Below the pieces are notes generated by a model. The model was given only the letters and a program-made list of their open reading frames with translations. It ran no database searches and was not told the DNA's origin. 64,000 bases of DNA from Zasmidium citrigriseum (Eukaryota; Ascomycota; Dothideomycetes; Mycosphaerellales; Mycosphaerellaceae): contig NHNW01000003.1 of NCBI GenBank assembly GCA_002786025.1, positions 682,001 through 746,000 on the forward strand. The letters run 5' to 3'. Below, piece by piece: positions 33,168-44,945 of this stretch. The translations under genes and the position numbers were made by a program. The first letter of the stretch is position 1, and the number at the start of each line of letters is the position of its first letter.

Positions 33168-33559
33168 GGGATTCGACTTCTTCAGCAGCGAGCGCGGCGA
33201 GAACTGAATCACAAGAGTTCTCGCAGACGCGAAAAGAGATCTCAACACGTCGATATTATGGAGTCTGGGGTTGAAGTTCTGATTGACATTCATTCAAGTG
33301 GGGTAGGGCAACGAAAAGTGGATTTGATTCGTCGAGCTACAACTTAGCGTAGCGCACAAGTTAAGCGCGGAAATTTGAAGTTCTCCAAGATCTTGCATCC
33401 CGTCCAAGCGTGCATCTATATCTGTTATCGGCCTTATTCTAATCTCCCAACTCTTTAGACTCCCTAGTAAGTTACCGGTCGTACTCGCTCCTTCAACCTT
33501 GCAATTTCACTCAGGCTAACAAGAGGCGATTCGCAAGACACTCAATCGCTGCGTTCGCG
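33168..33559. other. Array intergenic spacer 1/2
   Basis: Carries the 3' region of array gene 1 and the leader of gene 2. Nothing else seen. Confidence 0.5.
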
Positions 33560-34531
33560 ATGTCAGGCCAGGACGAAGATAGCACCGGGAAGGGCAACGT
33601 CGTCAACCCCACGTCGCCCAACTCACCTAATAACTCGGACGAATCTTTGACGGAACAACCATTCGAAGGCGCAGACGAGTTCGATGTCGATGCAGTCGAT
33701 CTCAGCGCCTTTGCGTCCCTAAAGAAGAGGAAAGATAAGGGTAGAAAGGACGACAATCGAAGGAGCAAACCCGAAGAGGAGATACAAAAGAACCCGACTG
33801 CCAGCAAGGGAGTACAGTGCAACAAGGAGGACATCACCACCGCGAAGAAAGAGGACATCATGCAACCCAGCCAGGTTTCCCAGTGCCCGACCCCCAACAG
33901 CACTGCACGTCAGCCCGATGCAAACCATGTTGCTGGGACTCCACAGACGCCCGAACGTGGCCATATCCAGACCGTCCAGCAGTCTACAGCATCTGGTCAG
34001 CGATCAACTTCCAGACCACCACAGCTGAACGGAAGTTTCACGTCCCAGGCATCAAGATCCCGCAACACGAACCATCAAGCAGGCTTCTCTCCCTCGGCAG
34101 TCTCGACTCCTCCAACACGCCTCAGCAGAGCAAGCGTCGCCAACAACAGCACGTCCGCGACAGGGTCCCCTGCCCGATCCACCTCAAGTACTGGCACCTC
34201 TCCTGCTCGCGCTACCGACGTCCGCCAGAGACCTACAGTCGCTCCACAGAATACCATCGTCAACGAAACGCCAGAGCAGTGGTATCAACGCTTGCAGTCC
34301 GAATTCGCTGCTGCTACGGCGGCGAGAGCTCAGCAAGTCTCCACGGATGAGGACCGAGCTCCTCGCGACGGTACTGCTACTTGGTTGATTCGCAGTTATG
34401 GAGAGGCTCCGCTCAGCCTGACCGACGGTCAGAACAGGAAGCCGCGGAGTGGATGCCCCTACGGTTGTCGAATGCCAGGCGGAGAGCATACGGTGGACTG
34501 CCCGGGTCTCATGGCAACACGTTTCGACTAG
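33560..34531 (+). CDS. Array gene 2: low-complexity protein with C-terminal CCHC-like knuckle
   Basis: Single exon, 323 residues. It begins acidic, followed by a Lys/Arg block (SLKKRKDKGRKDDNRRSK, nuclear-signal-like) and a long Ser/Thr/Pro/Gln-rich, probably disordered region (90-245). PEQWYQRLQSEFAAATAARA may form a short helix. The C-terminus holds C299-x3-C303-x6-H310-x3-C314, read as CPYGCRMPGGEHTVDCP. This tail knuckle recurs in array genes 5, 6, 7, 10 and 13. No other family is recognised. The predicted basic block and zinc knuckle suggest a nuclear, nucleic-acid- or protein-binding role, which is inference. Confidence 0.65.
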   Translation: MSGQDEDSTGKGNVVNPTSPNSPNNSDESLTEQPFEGADEFDVDAVDLSAFASLKKRKDKGRKDDNRRSKPEEEIQKNPTASKGVQCNKEDITTAKKEDIMQPSQVSQCPTPNSTARQPDANHVAGTPQTPERGHIQTVQQSTASGQRSTSRPPQLNGSFTSQASRSRNTNHQAGFSPSAVSTPPTRLSRASVANNSTSATGSPARSTSSTGTSPARATDVRQRPTVAPQNTIVNETPEQWYQRLQSEFAAATAARAQQVSTDEDRAPRDGTATWLIRSYGEAPLSLTDGQNRKPRSGCPYGCRMPGGEHTVDCPGLMATRFD

Positions 34532-35333
34532 CTCAGCACTCAGAAACAAAGAGACTTGAATCGGCTTCATTGATTTGAGACGCCTCTTTGTGTGGACTAT
34601 GAGGTCTCGCTGAGTCTTTATGGTGGTGAACAGGTCGCCCGGATGTACATGAAACAAAGAAGCGAAGGTCTTGAGACTGCAGAACGGAAAGCTGCATCTT
34701 GCAGGGCCGGGAACACCGCAGTTTGGAAATGTAGCTTGCTCAACAGAAACTCTACAAACTTACGTATGGGTGCCTTTAAGGTCGGTGCGCATTGCACAGG
34801 CCTTCAGACTTCTCGTGTCGTTCGCTGTACTCAATTTTGCATCGCGTTATACTCTGTTCCGTCTTCTATACCCATGTCCTTTGCACTTCCTTGGTCTGGA
34901 CCCGTGGTGATTTAGTGCCAGCTAATAAGGCTTCAGCCATGTTCGAGGGCGTACCAATCGATAATGCCGTAGCTGGCGTCATACCTCAGCGCTTCCTACC
35001 AGCATTCACTCGCCTGACTGCCTGACGCGGGAGAACGCGAACGTCGTTGCGATGGCAACGGCGACAGCCAGTGACTTTTTCGGCGTGACGCGGCCGTGCT
35101 TGATCTTTCAGATACTTCCCACCGCTCATCTACCTGCCCGTCCGTCGCTCATTGCAGTCCTCACATACCACGCCGACCCCGAACAGGAAACGCTCTTGTC
35201 GATACTTTGATCCACGTCAACAACTGTGAGCATGAACCCAAGGAGCATTTGAACGAACTCCAGGCTGACTTTGGTAGACCGGAAAAGACCACACTTCAAT
35301 CCCAACCTTCAAGCGACCATCCAATTCAACAAA
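34532..35333. other. Array spacer 2/3
   Basis: About 800 bp with only short frames. The last 150 bases are the probable leader of gene 3. Confidence 0.5.
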
Positions 35334-35867
35334 ATGGCTTTCTACCAACCCGCCATGAACACTCCCGCCCTCGAGATTCCGCCGTGGGTCACCATCCCAA
35401 TCTACGGTTGCTCAAGATGCCAAGTGGAGTCGGGTAGCTGGAGAAAGCTCAACGAACACGTCACACGCTCCAACAAGAGCGGCAGCTACTACACGTGCCC
35501 AGCTTGCAACGACTTCGCCACCTGCGATTCAAACGCGCTCGTGGGCGAAGAGAGCCATGCATCTGTTTGCGTGCTGTGGGACGAATGGAAGCGCCAAAGT
35601 GATGTCAAGTCGAAAGAGGAAATCATCAAGTACGCCTACTCCACCTGTGCAAAGACACCAGGCGCGGCAAATGTGATCTTGAAGTGGGACGATCCAGCGC
35701 CAGCCCCGGTCTACCGGCGGACCTCTCTGGCAGGTTTCCTGGCTGCACGTGGGACAAACACCGCAACAGCATCTGGACCGACGACGCATCTCCCATTGAT
35801 GGCCCAGCGTGCGATTGAATCTGCTCAAGACGCTGGTGCGGCTTCCGCTGATCTACCAAGCGCCTGA
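35334..35867 (+). CDS. Array gene 3: twin zinc-ribbon-like protein, paralogue of gene 1
   Basis: Single exon, 177 residues from the first ATG at 35334; the frame is open 63 bases upstream without an ATG. Ligands are C26, C29, H42, C55, C58, C64, H75, C79, matching gene 1 and gene 13. Outside the ligands, identity with gene 1 is low, so the duplication is old or the sequence evolves fast. The C-terminal half (residues 100-177) is Ala/Thr-rich and may be flexible. Function unknown. Confidence 0.65.
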   Translation: MAFYQPAMNTPALEIPPWVTIPIYGCSRCQVESGSWRKLNEHVTRSNKSGSYYTCPACNDFATCDSNALVGEESHASVCVLWDEWKRQSDVKSKEEIIKYAYSTCAKTPGAANVILKWDDPAPAPVYRRTSLAGFLAARGTNTATASGPTTHLPLMAQRAIESAQDAGAASADLPSA

Positions 35868-36923
35868 GTGTCTGGCTTTCGGTCTGTCCCACGACACACT
35901 TGGGGACGTCTCTAGTTGTGGTTGCAGCCAGAACTTGGTAACAGAGACCTGGCTGGAGTTCAACGGCTGCACTGCATGAGTTCCAAAGCTGGAATTAGAT
36001 TCGGAAACAATGGAGATCATTGGACAATGGAAAGCCAGCAAAGACTAAGAAGAAAGAAGTGCTGGAAGACTCAGGTGGGGATTGTGTGCGTAATTGGACA
36101 GACAAAGTGCATAAGGGACACTCTGATAGTAATGCGTCTTGGATGAGAGTTCGCAACTAAGAGACTAGAGGCAAGAAAACGAAGCTCTTGCAATGCAAGT
36201 GGATTGAAGTTGGCAAAGTTTGCAAGGATTCTCGTACACTGGATATCTCCTCTGCAATGAATTAGCAGATACGTCGATGTAGAACGACCCTGCTTCCACC
36301 CGAAACCTCTGTATTAATGTTGCCTCTGTTTTGGACCGTCTTGGAAGCCAGAGCTCCGCTTTTTGTTGACATTTGAAGGCCTCTGTAGTGATTGTGTTTG
36401 TTAAAAGCAGTTCTACTTTGTATAATCTGGTAAGATATCATGCTCGCAAACATGTTCATGTAATATATTAGGGACCTGTCGTTCGTTACGACGTTCAGTG
36501 AAGTCGATTATATATGATAGCCCCATGCGTGCCGAGTTTCGTTATACAGCCTGACCTTTCTCCATTATATGATTCCAATCTTGGTGTTGCCATAGCTAGC
36601 ATGTACTCTCCCAGCTGTCACATGAAAAGGGGTTGAGCTGACTCAGTCAACTAGCGCGCACCGCTTTCGCGTCGCCAACCGGCATCTTTTTGCGAACCAG
36701 CAACCCCTCCACCACTCTGCGAGGCCCAACGTCTATCACTCGCACATCACCAACAGCCGTTGTACCTCGACATCAGCGCTCAGAATACACCTCCTTAGCA
36801 CCTCAGGTGAGCACATCTCTATGGAAATGGAAGTACGCAGCCACTGACTCCCGGCAGCGACATTGAAACCCAGCCAACCTCAGATTCCTCAATCCTCGCG
36901 ACCAGACTCTCTCCGCCAGCAAG
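35868..36923. other. Array spacer 3/4, AT-richer
   Basis: About 1.06 kb, with AT-rich patches (for example around 36470-36590). No gene or repeat boundary recognised. Confidence 0.5.
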
Positions 36924-37577
36924 ATGTCTTCTCCACGGCGCGGTGGACACACCCGTGCCTGGTACAATCGAGGCTCGAACTTTGGCCCCAGTCCAAACAC
37001 GCCGGCGGCCTCGATTTCGACTGGGTCGCAGAGCAATGCGACCTCTTCGTCAGCTCAGCAGCAGCCCGTCTCCACTCCCGCGCAGGCGACTACTCAAGTC
37101 CCGTCTTCTGGCAACGGTGAAGGCTTGACAGGGGGGTTTGGAGATGCGCGACGTACTCACGCGACTGAAACTGAGTACACGACGATGGAAGCCCGGCTCG
37201 CACGCCAGCGCCTCGTTACACCCCCACCGCCAGATTGCACTGCCGTTATCGTCCGTCCAACTCCTCGAGTACTGTCTTCTCACGCAACTGCGGCAACGGC
37301 TGTACCTGCTCGCAACTCGCCTCAACATCAAGGGGAGCGTCGCCCGCAGAGTTCACCATCGGCTGTTGTTGCCCAAGATGGCTTTGCAACTTCCACGATC
37401 CGCAGCGCTGGCGGACGGCAGAGTCTCTTGGGCAACACGGGAGATGAGGAGGCACCTGAGCAAAAGCGAAAGAGGAGATCGGTGAGCAGGGAGGTTGACG
37501 ATTACCTCGCTGAGCTCGAATCCACAGATGGTGGTGCAAGTCAGCCAGAGCGGAGTGGAATCGTCGAGCATAGATAG
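36924..37577 (+). CDS. Array gene 4: low-complexity protein sharing a motif with gene 5
   Basis: Single exon, 217 residues, Ser/Thr/Gln/Pro-rich. The segment FGDARRTHATE followed by RLVTPP (residues about 72-99) matches FGTVRQTHATE...RLDTPP in array gene 5, at similar spacing. Near the C-terminus QKRKRRSVSREVDDYLAELE is a basic, nuclear-signal-like block running into a short helix. It lacks the C-terminal knuckle, so it may be a truncated relative of gene 5 or may have an unseen 3' exon. Function unknown. Confidence 0.55.
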   Translation: MSSPRRGGHTRAWYNRGSNFGPSPNTPAASISTGSQSNATSSSAQQQPVSTPAQATTQVPSSGNGEGLTGGFGDARRTHATETEYTTMEARLARQRLVTPPPPDCTAVIVRPTPRVLSSHATAATAVPARNSPQHQGERRPQSSPSAVVAQDGFATSTIRSAGGRQSLLGNTGDEEAPEQKRKRRSVSREVDDYLAELESTDGGASQPERSGIVEHR

Positions 37578-38232
37578 GAGGGTGGGTGCCTGAGCCTTGG
37601 TGCGAACGAGGGACACGCCAATGGACGCCCAAGTGAGAATCCGGGTTTTCTGAAGGACTGCGGTGCCATGCAACGTATTACACGAGCGGTCGTAATGGTA
37701 GCTGAAGCAGTGCAGAGGGTTGCGTGCAGATTGGCCAGGGATGCTGTCGTATGTCTGTTAGAAGGCGAGCAGGGTTTGGATGCTTCTCGCTAGGTCTCTA
37801 CAGAAGAACGCGCCTCATGCCTCTACTCGACATATACACAAATTGTTCCACTGGTATAACGACTGGACCAGTAGCCACTGTTTTGTTATGACCGAACATT
37901 CACTCGAAGCAAGTCACGTGAATTGTGGGGCCAGGCGTCATGCGTCGGCTTAAGCCGCAAACATTCTTAAGCCCCTCAAACAAATTTGCGACTGACCCAC
38001 GACACCTCGACAACATCCGACCTCGACAACACCCCACCTCAACTGTTATTTGATCCTGTCCTTACCACGCCCGTACCGCAACACACACTTGCCTGTTCGA
38101 GCTTTCCACTGTGTAGAATTCGAGCCTCGACAGGTACGTCTAGGCGACTTCCCTCTCGACTTCCGCAAGCTAACCACATCAGATCCATCACCAGCACCCG
38201 AACTGCCCAGCCTTTGCGACACCATCATCAAC
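37578..38232. other. Array spacer 4/5 with a leader intron
   Basis: Contains a likely 5'-leader intron for gene 5 at 38134-38182 (GTACGT...GCTAACC...CAG). A short direct repeat of CCTCGACAACA lies near 38004-38031. No other gene. Confidence 0.5.
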
Positions 38233-39834
38233 ATGTCCGGCGTCCGCTGCCTGCGCTGCATCAAGCAGAAGAAGAGGTGCGAGGGCGGTCAACCGTGTCC
38301 TCGTTGCCGCAACGCGGGTGCCGAATGCGTGCCCGAGACAGAGGGAGACTCGACGCAGCGCAAGAATGCAATGCGCCACAAGAAGCGCGGCGCACGGAAG
38401 GCTGCTGCTGCGTCCTCGCCAGCGGGTACTGCTTCACCAGCACCAGCCTCGATCGTGAGCCTCGACGAGGAAGAGGAGGAGCAGGATATGATGGAAGTTG
38501 AGTCTGACGAGGATGACATGCAGTCCGCTCCGGACTCTGTTCTCACTACCAAGCCGCGCTCCACCTCCCTCCGCACACAGGCAAATGGACCGGACTTGTG
38601 GCCTGACCTCGACTGGTCCTACGTGGGTAATGGCCAGTACTGCTTGAGAGAAGGCTACGACCAAGTCATGGCGAAGAAGCAGGCGATGACGGACCGCGCT
38701 GGCCGGCCGACAGGCGCACTCGAGCAACATGCAGGTGATGGCGCCCTTGACCCTGCTGTTCTGCTTGGATTCAACCCCAACTACGTCGTCCAGGCCTTTC
38801 ACGACGTGGAGCCGGACGCTGAACAAGGCGCCGTCAATCCACTGAATCCACTCACTGGTGAGAACGCCCAGCCGCCTCCTCCAACCGAGACTCAGCTCCA
38901 GCGGGAAGAGCTCCTTCGCCAGATCCCACCACACCCCACTTCGATTCCACAGATTCCTCAAGAGCTTCGAGGTAGACCTGAAGACTTCCCATTTGGGGTG
39001 AGAGTCGAGCGTCAAGCTCCCCCCGCGGCCCCTGTCGCACCGCGTGCAGCTGCTTCGACGCCAGCGGCTCCATCAACGCCAGCTGCACCTCCGTCTCAGG
39101 GTATTCCGGTGCCGAGGGTGCCGCCTTCTCGCGAACCAGTTCCAGCAGCTCAAGCGCGGTTTCCACCATCGCATCAGGCTCAGACCACTGTGCAGTCCAC
39201 TTCGACTTACCCAGCGCCAACACGTCCAGCTCCGTCTGCTGTTGCGGCAGCATCAGACAACATTCAGGCTGGTAATATGACGAGAATGACTACAAACATC
39301 TCCACGGCGCAAGAACAGCACGAGAACTTCTACAACCAGGTCGCCAGCATGGACCCTCCAAGCAACAGCGAGACGCGCGCCGAGAATTTGCCCGTGAGAA
39401 ACAACAACACTTCTCGGATGCCTCCTCCTCCAAGACCAGCATCAACGGCAGCTACGAGCAACGCCCCTTCTTGGCTTTGGCCAGGTGACCGACTCATGAC
39501 TGCTTTCGGTACCGTACGGCAGACTCACGCAACCGAGCGTGATCACAACGCGTACCAGTCGCCATACCCGCCCGAGCGTCTTGATACGCCGCCATTCCAG
39601 GGCCAAAACAACCAGTTCACCTCCTCTGCTCCACCTGCTCCATCAATGCGCAGCTACGCTCCACCAAATCATTCTCACGCCAACCACTTCTTCGCGCCCT
39701 TCCAGCAGCCTTATGGCTCGTACGGATATCCGGCATTGCCTCCGAATCCGTATGCGACGTACGGAGTATGCCAGGAGTGCAACTGGCCGAACGCCCAGCA
39801 CGCTGCTCACTGCTCTCGTCGTCGTGCGACGTAA
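38233..39834 (+). CDS. Array gene 5: Zn2Cys6 protein with C-terminal CCHC-like knuckle
   Basis: Single exon, 533 residues; the ATG at 38233 follows a leader intron, although the frame is open further upstream. A canonical fungal Zn(II)2Cys6 cluster is at the N-terminus: C6, C9, C16, C22, C25, C32. A basic stretch (RHKKRGARK) and an acidic run (EEEEEQDMMEVESDEDD) follow. The middle is Pro/Ala/Gln-rich and shows no fungal-specific regulatory domain, which is unusual for a Zn2Cys6 factor. FGTVRQTHATE...RLDTPP is shared with gene 4. The tail has C513-x2-C516-x6-H523-x3-C527. DNA binding by the N-terminal cluster is likely; the rest is unknown. Confidence 0.75.
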   Translation: MSGVRCLRCIKQKKRCEGGQPCPRCRNAGAECVPETEGDSTQRKNAMRHKKRGARKAAAASSPAGTASPAPASIVSLDEEEEEQDMMEVESDEDDMQSAPDSVLTTKPRSTSLRTQANGPDLWPDLDWSYVGNGQYCLREGYDQVMAKKQAMTDRAGRPTGALEQHAGDGALDPAVLLGFNPNYVVQAFHDVEPDAEQGAVNPLNPLTGENAQPPPPTETQLQREELLRQIPPHPTSIPQIPQELRGRPEDFPFGVRVERQAPPAAPVAPRAAASTPAAPSTPAAPPSQGIPVPRVPPSREPVPAAQARFPPSHQAQTTVQSTSTYPAPTRPAPSAVAAASDNIQAGNMTRMTTNISTAQEQHENFYNQVASMDPPSNSETRAENLPVRNNNTSRMPPPPRPASTAATSNAPSWLWPGDRLMTAFGTVRQTHATERDHNAYQSPYPPERLDTPPFQGQNNQFTSSAPPAPSMRSYAPPNHSHANHFFAPFQQPYGSYGYPALPPNPYATYGVCQECNWPNAQHAAHCSRRRAT

Positions 39835-40932
39835 GCCTGCCTCCGCATATGCAGAGAGCGAAGCCTTCGGGGAGGCGAGGGTTATCATGCAGGATAGCAC
39901 TTGCTGCAGGCAACCACTGCGACAGAGTTGTGCAATCACGGTCATGGATTTGTTTACACAATGATGTTTTTCTTGGATTGCTTGGAGATGAGAAGTTGTC
40001 GGAGGAGGATGATGGTGCGTTCGTCATACGCCCTGGACGGTATTCAGTGCAGACGTTTCTTTCCTTTCCTTACGTTTCCCGCACAGATCGAAGTGCAAGA
40101 CAAGATAGACGGGCGAACATTGCTGTATGCTCCAGGAAGAGTGTTACTAGGTTATAGTAGAGCGAAACGGCTGTTTCAAACAACTCAGATAACTGCCTAG
40201 AATGCTAAAAGACCACCATCATCGGCTTCTTATGCCACAATGTCTCACAAAACAACTGTACGTGGGCTTCTAGAAGGTCATCTCGTTGATTGGTTCCTTT
40301 TGTGTAGCTCGTTTCCACGGGTCTATCATTAAATGGCCCGGCAACTAAAGTTCCTCCTGCATCCAAAAGCTTAGTGAAATCGCTTCTAGGATCACTACTC
40401 ATACTACCAGCTTGAATAGCTACGACCAATTCGAGATGTCTATAAAGTACGAGAAACATCTTGTCTATACAGTTCAATCGGAACCACAGCTATACTAGCC
40501 ATCCAGCGCCCTATACCAGAATGCAGTGGGTCTTCTTCTAAGTCCTAAGGCCAGGGCCTTGCGAATGTGAAGTCCTCGGCTTAGGAGGGAAAGCCGCAAC
40601 ATCTGAAGACGACTTCCTTTCAGCAAAACCGAAAGTAGAAATCAGAAGACGAAAGGTGAATCTTAAGTCTTTCAGCAGCATTCAGGAGGATTTAGGAGAA
40701 GCGAAATTCACTTGCCTTGCCAATGTTTTGCCGGCGCAGCTTTTGCTCAAGTCTCCGACGACCTCTTCTTCTTCTAGCTGCCAACAACACCACCTTCTGA
40801 AGTTCTCCTCGCTACCGACCACGACCATACCACTCGCCAGATCTCTTCAGCATTCGATACTCGCCCTCGTCTTCGCTACCTCGATATCGACCGCCTTCGA
40901 CTCCACACGCCGACAAGTCTCCCGCCGCTACC
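39835..40932. other. Array spacer 5/6
   Basis: About 1.1 kb. No convincing gene on either strand; the last 200 bases are the CT/AC-rich leader of gene 6. Confidence 0.5.
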
Positions 40933-43712
40933 ATGACTTCCTACACCTTCGAGTCCCTCAACCTCTCCTTGACCGAGTACACAAGTCACGTCGAGAAGAG
41001 AGTGCTGTTTCCGCTGGTCAACATTGTTCAAGACATCAGCGTCGTCGATCGCGAGACCGGTCAACAGCGTCGCATGACAGCCCCGTCAAGCGTCTTCCTT
41101 CGATACGAGCCTGCAAGAGGTTGGTGCCCACAATTGATTGATTCAAACACCGCTAACGATCAAAGATATTGTGATTCTTGGCGGCAACCAGGGCTCGCCG
41201 ACTTTCGAGGCAGCCGCAGCGGACGCATTGAAATGCGCCTGCCCAACTGCCGACACGCTTGCGCACATCTACAGTGGCAACAGCCACTTCTGCGACGAGA
41301 CCAAGGCAAAGCTGAAGAGAGTCACGTCTGTGAAGGCTTTCGTCAGCGACATCGAGTTGCCGGTGTCCGAAGCTCGAGTCGTCCATACACACACTTTCCT
41401 GCCTGGAATCGATGGAAGCCTTGTGGAACTGCCACAGGGCACTGCATTCGATGTCGGCGATGCAGTCAGTATGCCTGGTAAGTAATACCGTGGTGCTTTA
41501 GAACAGAGCAACGAACTGACTCGTCCCAGACTTCGCGGTCTTAAGGACTACCCGACAAGCACCTCATGCAATCGTCAAGGCAGCAGAACTCGACACCTTC
41601 TCGTCGTTGATGCTTGACGAGGAGAATCTGCCATCGGTACTTGACGGGCAATACGAGACTGTGACAAGCACATACTGGGTTCAGGAGCTGCATCTAGTGT
41701 GCCACGACGTGGATGCTTGCGGAAATCGGGGTATCAAGACGCCGTTGAAGAAGGGGGAGAAGGTTCTCATGCACACAAGAAGCAATGATCGTAAGTGGAG
41801 CAACATTGAGATACTTGATAACTCTTCTGACCTTTTCACAGTGGTTTGGCTCAAAGATACAAAGGGGAGATGTTGCGTGGTCGCAGCAGAGGTCGCTGCC
41901 GCACATCTGATGGACATGAACGTCGAGAGCCTCGTGACCAAGAACCGACATTCATATCAACCGCAGCAAGGAGGCCATATTCCATGGGCCAAACATACGC
42001 CTAATGTGGACAAGCTCTTTCCGGGGGCCTCACAAAACCAGCAACAGCTCAATTCCAAGCAAGCTGCATTGTGCTGTCCCCGAAACAGCGTCGGTCTCCC
42101 ACAGCCACCGCCCAACACCTGGCAGCCGCCTGAGGAACGTCATGCACAAGGCGCAAATCCATTCGGACACTGGCAATTTTCCTCTGAGTACGATCGCGGC
42201 ATTGCGCAGTCATTTGGTCTCTCGAGTGCAGCTAGGACGATGTTCGCTGCTGCAACGGGGCAGCAAGGTCTCGGCTCCATCAAGATCGTTTGGGTACCAG
42301 GAGACTTCGAGGGCTCTCAAGGCGCCGGGTTTGGAGCATGCTCGCCATACATCCACATCTACATGATCGACTTCCGGCGCAAGTGGGCCTATGGGAAGCC
42401 TCGCGTTCCAATGGGAGAGTTACCACTGTATACCGGAACCGACTTGTACTGGCACGAGGCAAAAGGCGCAAATACGACGTTCTTGGATGGACTCCAAGGC
42501 CTTGCAAATCCTGGAGCCACAGCGCCTGTGACTGAGCAATCCCTTTTTGCCGATGCCTGCAAGAGACAAGGCTTTGCTGCTCGAGATCTCCCCACTCCGG
42601 TCGACAACTTGAAGCCGAATCCATCAACTCGTGCGTCCCAAGACTGGCAGCAGGCTCTTCTCCAGGCGTCCGACAGGACTGTTCGCTTGGGACAGCGGAT
42701 GACGAATGAGCATTCGATCAATGCAGGACAGCCAGCGCATCTAGCGACATCATTCCACTCGCAATTTGCAGATTGCGGGTATCACGTCAAGATGCACGAC
42801 TCGAACTACCTACTTCAAAGCCTGCAGGATGTCAAAGACGATGTGTTCCAACCCGGCAAGAAGTGGCTCTCAGTCGGACAAGCAGGACTGCCTCTCCTCA
42901 ATGCCGATGGAGAAAGCACCTTCACAGTCGTTATGGTGCAGACTAAGTCAATCTTCGAAGTCCAAGCCGTTGACATCCCCTGTCTGCCAAAGGCAATTGC
43001 GGCAGATGAGGACTTCGCACTCCTCGAGACCTTCCAGCGGCTCACCAAGGACTGGAAGCAGATTGGTGCGCGTATGAGTGAGCAAGAGCGCTCATACATG
43101 AACGGATACAATTCCATGGCCTGGAAGATCCGGCACTTGTACCGCCTTGTCGACAAGCACACGCTACATGGAGAGCAGCTCACGATGGACGAAGTGGCTC
43201 ACTTCCAGGCAAGTGTTTCAGCGAGGCCGATCACTGACCATCATCGCTCGAGCAATACCCTTCGTGGCTGTGCCCCTGGAAAGGTTGATCCGACCTCTGA
43301 CAGTACTGCGACTGTTCGAGATATCGTCGGAAATCAAGTGATCAATTGGGTTGAGTATCCTCAATGTGATAGCTACTCGGTCGAGAAGCTTCAGCAGCAA
43401 CACAATCTGCAGGAGGCAAAGATTCTCGACAGCCGCTCGCAGATGGTCGGGAAGCAAGCTAGAGAGCTGAATGAAGCCACCCAGCAGGAGGAGGTTGAGG
43501 ACAGCGGTGATGAAGCGGGCGGAGATGATAAGTACGAGCTTCCCCAGGGTGATCAAGAGGGCGAAGACGGTGGAGACACTACGATTGAAGAGTCCACCGA
43601 TCAGGGTGAGGATCAATTAGATCTCACGATTCCATCCTGGGCCCTGGAGGAGTGTGTGCTATGTGGCGAGAGAGGCGAGCACACGGACGAGTGCCCCTTC
43701 AAGCCCTTTTAG
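40933..43712 (+). CDS. Array gene 6: three-module protein with C-terminal knuckle
   Basis: Exons 40933-41119, 41166-41477, 41530-41790 and 41842-43712 give 876 residues. The third intron (51 bp, GTAAGT...CTGAC...CAG) is in frame and stop-free, so a longer product is possible if it is retained. Residues 1-330 form three repeats of a beta-rich module, each split by a phase-1 intron at the same place: after YEPAR, after AVSMP and after HTRSN. The central region (370-700) is unlike anything I recognise and has SIKIVWVPGDFEG and YIHIYMIDFRRKW. A Glu/Asp-rich linker follows. The tail knuckle is C858-x2-C861-x5-H867-x3-C871. Function unknown. Further small introns cannot be excluded. Confidence 0.68.
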
Positions 43713-43918
43713 TGCTTCAAAAAGAGGGTATTTCATCGAGCATTGCGGCATACTAGCGTCACCCAATATTGTCTCGTAACACACTTCTACAACGTCTGCT
43801 CTGTCGCTCTCGGACCTTAAGGCTCTCGATGTCCTTGAGTCTGTCTTGATATACGCCACGCACTTTACTTTGAGTCAACTCCTCTAACTCTGCGAATTTC
43901 AACACCATTCACTTGTCC

Positions 43919-44945
43919 ATGGGACAGCACGTGAAGTCGCTGGATCGCAGAGAGGCACGTGCACGACGCTCGGATAACTTTATTCTAGTCACTGCCTCTG
44001 CGCCCCTCCCAATTCCCGACACGCGTTCCTCGACGTCCAGCATCTGGTCCGTATTCAGTCGGACAACTACCATCGCCGACGGATCTGTCGACAAGGTGAG
44101 AGGATCTCATAAATCCACACCCGTGGAGCTCATCAACTGATCACGGCGGACAGGTACTCGCGCTCGAGTCGCATCTCATCACAGTTCGAGCTCCAGAGGA
44201 TCACTGTCGCAGCACTCTTCGCACTACTCCGACAACATCTTGCACAATGGCTCCACTGGCCATTACCGGCGCGCTCCTCACCACCACCAGCCATCTGGCA
44301 GTGAGGGACCCCGTCACCAATGCAAACACGTTCCTGCCTCCAGGACTGCACCTCCGCGTCGATTCCATCACATCAGGTATGTGGTATTCCGAAGGGGGCA
44401 AGTCTTACCTGCTGACCGCAATAGCGTCCGCCAACATCGCCATTTACGACGGGCGGAGATTCATCGTGCCAATCGCCAACCTCGAGGCGGGGACGATACG
44501 CACTCTGCAAGCTACCTCTTCAACTACTTCAGCGCGGGCCCCCAGCACTGCGTCAGTCCCGCAAGCCCCAACCACAGCCCGACCGCCATTGGCGCCGCAG
44601 CAGGAGGATCAGTCTAACGCCGCCGCGGTCTCTCAAACTTCAACCACTGCTCAATCTCCACCAGACGCGCTGCAGCACTCCAACCAGTCCAACGCCTTGC
44701 CCATTTCTGCCAACGCTGATTCTCAGTCACCATCAATCGCGAGCACCGAGGCAGCGGAGAAGCAAAATCGCTCAGCGCTGGAGCAAGCCAAGAACCGCTT
44801 GCCAGACTGCAAGTTCCTGCAGTGCAAGATGCCTGATGGGAAGCACTCTTACTGGTGCGTCGGATACAAGGACGATGACGAAGAGGAGAAGGAGTACCTG
44901 ATTCCGGACTGGAATGACCAGCGCGAGATGTTCTTTCCCGACTAG
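43919..44945 (+). CDS. Array gene 7: two-module protein with C-terminal knuckle
   Basis: Exons 43919-44095, 44154-44376 and 44425-44945 give 306 residues. A shorter reading from ATG 44247 is open, but the upstream exon encodes FILVTASAPLPIPDTRS, which aligns with FDLEVMVHTPLPIIGITS of gene 11, so I include it. Module 1 is split by a phase-0 intron and module 2 (LAVRDPVTN...GLHLRVDSITS) by a phase-1, 48 bp, in-frame intron (GTATGT...GCTGACC...TAG). A Gln/Ser/Ala-rich linker leads to C262-x4-C267-x6-H274-x3-C278 and an acidic tail ending MFFPD. Function unknown. Confidence 0.62.

Noticed and set aside
38050..38232. Upstream extension of the array gene 5 frame
   Set aside because: It contains a good leader intron, and the Zn2Cys6 cluster normally sits at the very N-terminus, which the ATG at 38233 provides.
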